A stretch of DNA of 42,499 nucleotides from an uncultured Paracoccus sp. Its GTDB lineage: Bacteria; Pseudomonadota; Alphaproteobacteria; Rhodobacterales; Rhodobacteraceae. The DNA lies in contig NZ_CAMEFG010000033.1 of NCBI RefSeq assembly GCF_945915435.1, positions 1-42,499 on the forward strand. The letters are read 5' to 3'. Both the position numbers and the translations under genes were made by a program. Below the pieces are notes generated by a model. It saw nothing but the letters and a program-made list of their open reading frames with translations. It was not told where the DNA came from and made no database searches. Positions 41,728-42,499 of this stretch are shown here, one piece after another (the first letter of the stretch is position 1; each line of letters begins with the position of its first letter).

Positions 41728-42499
41728 CTAGCCTGAATGCTTGCCTTGCAGCCAGCCTTGCGGGAAGCCGGTGTGGTCGAGTTTGGACAGTGCCGAATCG
41801 GCGATGGTTTTGGCAAGTTTCGGGCAGCTTTTGAGATAGCGTGCATTTGTTTGCATCAGAACGATGCCCGGTGCTACGGTATCCACGACTTCGATGATGG
41901 GCATGGTCAGGGGCGAATTGACGCGCATGATCTTGCGGAATATCTCGGCCATGACCCGCGATAGCTGGTCCGATGAACTGCCTCCGAATATCAGCACCGT
42001 ATCGTCGATGACGGGCTTGTCGTTCTCGTATATCTGTATGCCGCTGGAACCTAGCACCCTATTGTCGAAGGTCAGCTTGGCAGAGCGTTCTTGCCGAGCC
42101 AGGACTTTGCGCCGAGAGCGGCGAGCCGGGGTCAGCTTCGAGCCAAGATCCCCCGCGACTTCCATATCCTCGAACTGGAGTTCGAAATCGTCCGGCAGGT
42201 CAATTTTCAGTGTTTCGAGAATATCGCGGACGCAAATATATGCGCCCAGATCGGACCAGTGGGTGTCTGTCGGATAATAGCTGTCAGCTTCCTGTCTTAG
42301 CCGGCGTATAGGGCAACTGACCGGAACGCCGGCGGTGAATATGCTTGAATATATCGCATCCACGATCGAAACTGAGGCGGCTTTCAGCGGATGGAAATCT
42401 GGAAGCACGTCTTCCTTTGACGGTGCGATCACTAGGCAATATTTGAGGCTTGAGGCTTGAGGCTTGAGGCTTGAGGCTTGAGGCTTGAGGCTTGAGGCT
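41728..42499 (-). CDS. AlgJ/AlgX-like (SGNH-fold) protein, N-terminus outside window
   Basis: About 256 C-terminal codons are visible on the reverse strand. The frame is open to the window edge; a GTG at 42432 lies inside the strand LVIAPSK and is unlikely to be the true start. The motif YYPTDTHWSDLGAYI (from about 42280) is the DxH-containing hallmark of AlgJ/AlgX-type O-acetyltransferase-like proteins acting on exopolysaccharide in the periplasm. IFGGSSSDQL stands where the family usually has GDSF/S. Upstream of KYCLVIAPSK the frame consists of KPQASSL repeats from a 7-bp tandem repeat. Base composition is less GC-rich than the backbone, suggesting an acquired surface-polysaccharide region. 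Confidence 0.65.
   Translation of the reverse strand, partial: ASSLKPQASSLKPQASSLKYCLVIAPSKEDVLPDFHPLKAASVSIVDAIYSSIFTAGVPVSCPIRRLRQEADSYYPTDTHWSDLGAYICVRDILETLKIDLPDDFELQFEDMEVAGDLGSKLTPARRSRRKVLARQERSAKLTFDNRVLGSSGIQIYENDKPVIDDTVLIFGGSSSDQLSRVMAEIFRKIMRVNSPLTMPIIEVVDTVAPGIVLMQTNARYLKSCPKLAKTIADSALSKLDHTGFPQGWLQGKHSG
42443..42499. repeat. Tandem 7-bp repeat (TTGAGGC), at least 8 copies
   Basis: Eight perfect copies of TTGAGGC (42443-42498) plus one base run to the window edge. Because 7 is not a multiple of 3, loss or gain of one copy shifts the reading frame of the reverse-strand gene. The array may continue outside the window. Confidence 0.95.

Noticed and set aside
42443..42499. CRISPR array or minisatellite of transposon origin
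   Set aside because: The unit is a pure 7-bp tandem repeat without spacers, and no transposase or terminal inverted repeat is visible.

Overview
The window comes from a GC-rich alphaproteobacterium of the Rhodobacterales, most likely Paracoccus or a close relative. The left end matches the gene order and protein sequences of the methylamine utilisation (mau) cluster of Paracoccus. The right half carries a chromosomal backbone typical of Rhodobacteraceae: rpmH-rnpA-yidD-ttcA-yidC-MOSC-engB-argB.

Layout. 1-4799: the tail of mauD, then mauA, mauC, mauJ, mauG, mauM and mauN, encoding the methylamine dehydrogenase small subunit, its electron acceptor amicyanin and the tryptophan tryptophylquinone (TTQ) maturation machinery. 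4817-4890: tRNA-Cys. 4980-6291: the bioMN ATPase and T-component of an energy-coupling-factor transporter. 6427-16694: housekeeping and stress genes: formate-tetrahydrofolate ligase, Ada, a 25-residue membrane peptide, aspartokinase, PtsP (EI-Ntr), a lipid-kinase-like protein, a metallophosphoesterase, an AI-2E family permease and an SMR transporter.

16752-28592: an 11.8-kb integrated element bounded by a 17-bp direct repeat. The right copy is the 3' end of an intact tRNA-Arg(ACG) gene and sits next to a tyrosine integrase. In order it encodes a primase/helicase-like replication protein, an iteron-like repeat region, small and large terminase subunits, two small reverse-strand ORFs, a palindromic divergent promoter, a putative MerR-like protein, a portal, a prohead protease/major capsid fusion, a gpW-like head-tail joiner, a DUF2190-like protein, a small hypothetical, an AlpA-like excisionase and the integrase. 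No tail, tape-measure or lysis genes are recognisable. This gene set is that of a capsid-forming phage satellite (cf-PICI type): it would make and fill its own heads but need a helper phage for tails. It is the main discovery of the window. Unusual features are a short acidic motif (DDFDDLLGG-like) that occurs three times in the replication protein and once in the small terminase, and a near-perfect 42-bp palindrome whose two arms each supply a -35 box.

28578-41648: tRNA-Arg, an orphan histidine kinase, the rpmH-rnpA-yidD-ttcA cluster, a degenerate-EAL protein, yidC, a MOSC protein, engB, argB, a SixA-like phosphatase, a PfkB-family sugar kinase, a zincin-like metallopeptidase, gltX and an elongator-type tRNA-Met. 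41728-42499: the C-terminal part of an AlgJ/AlgX-like (SGNH-fold) protein on the reverse strand. Its coding region runs into at least eight tandem copies of a 7-bp repeat at the window edge, which makes it a candidate for phase variation, with the caveat that an assembly end can look the same.

Gene functions below come from reading translated sequences and motifs. No database search was run.
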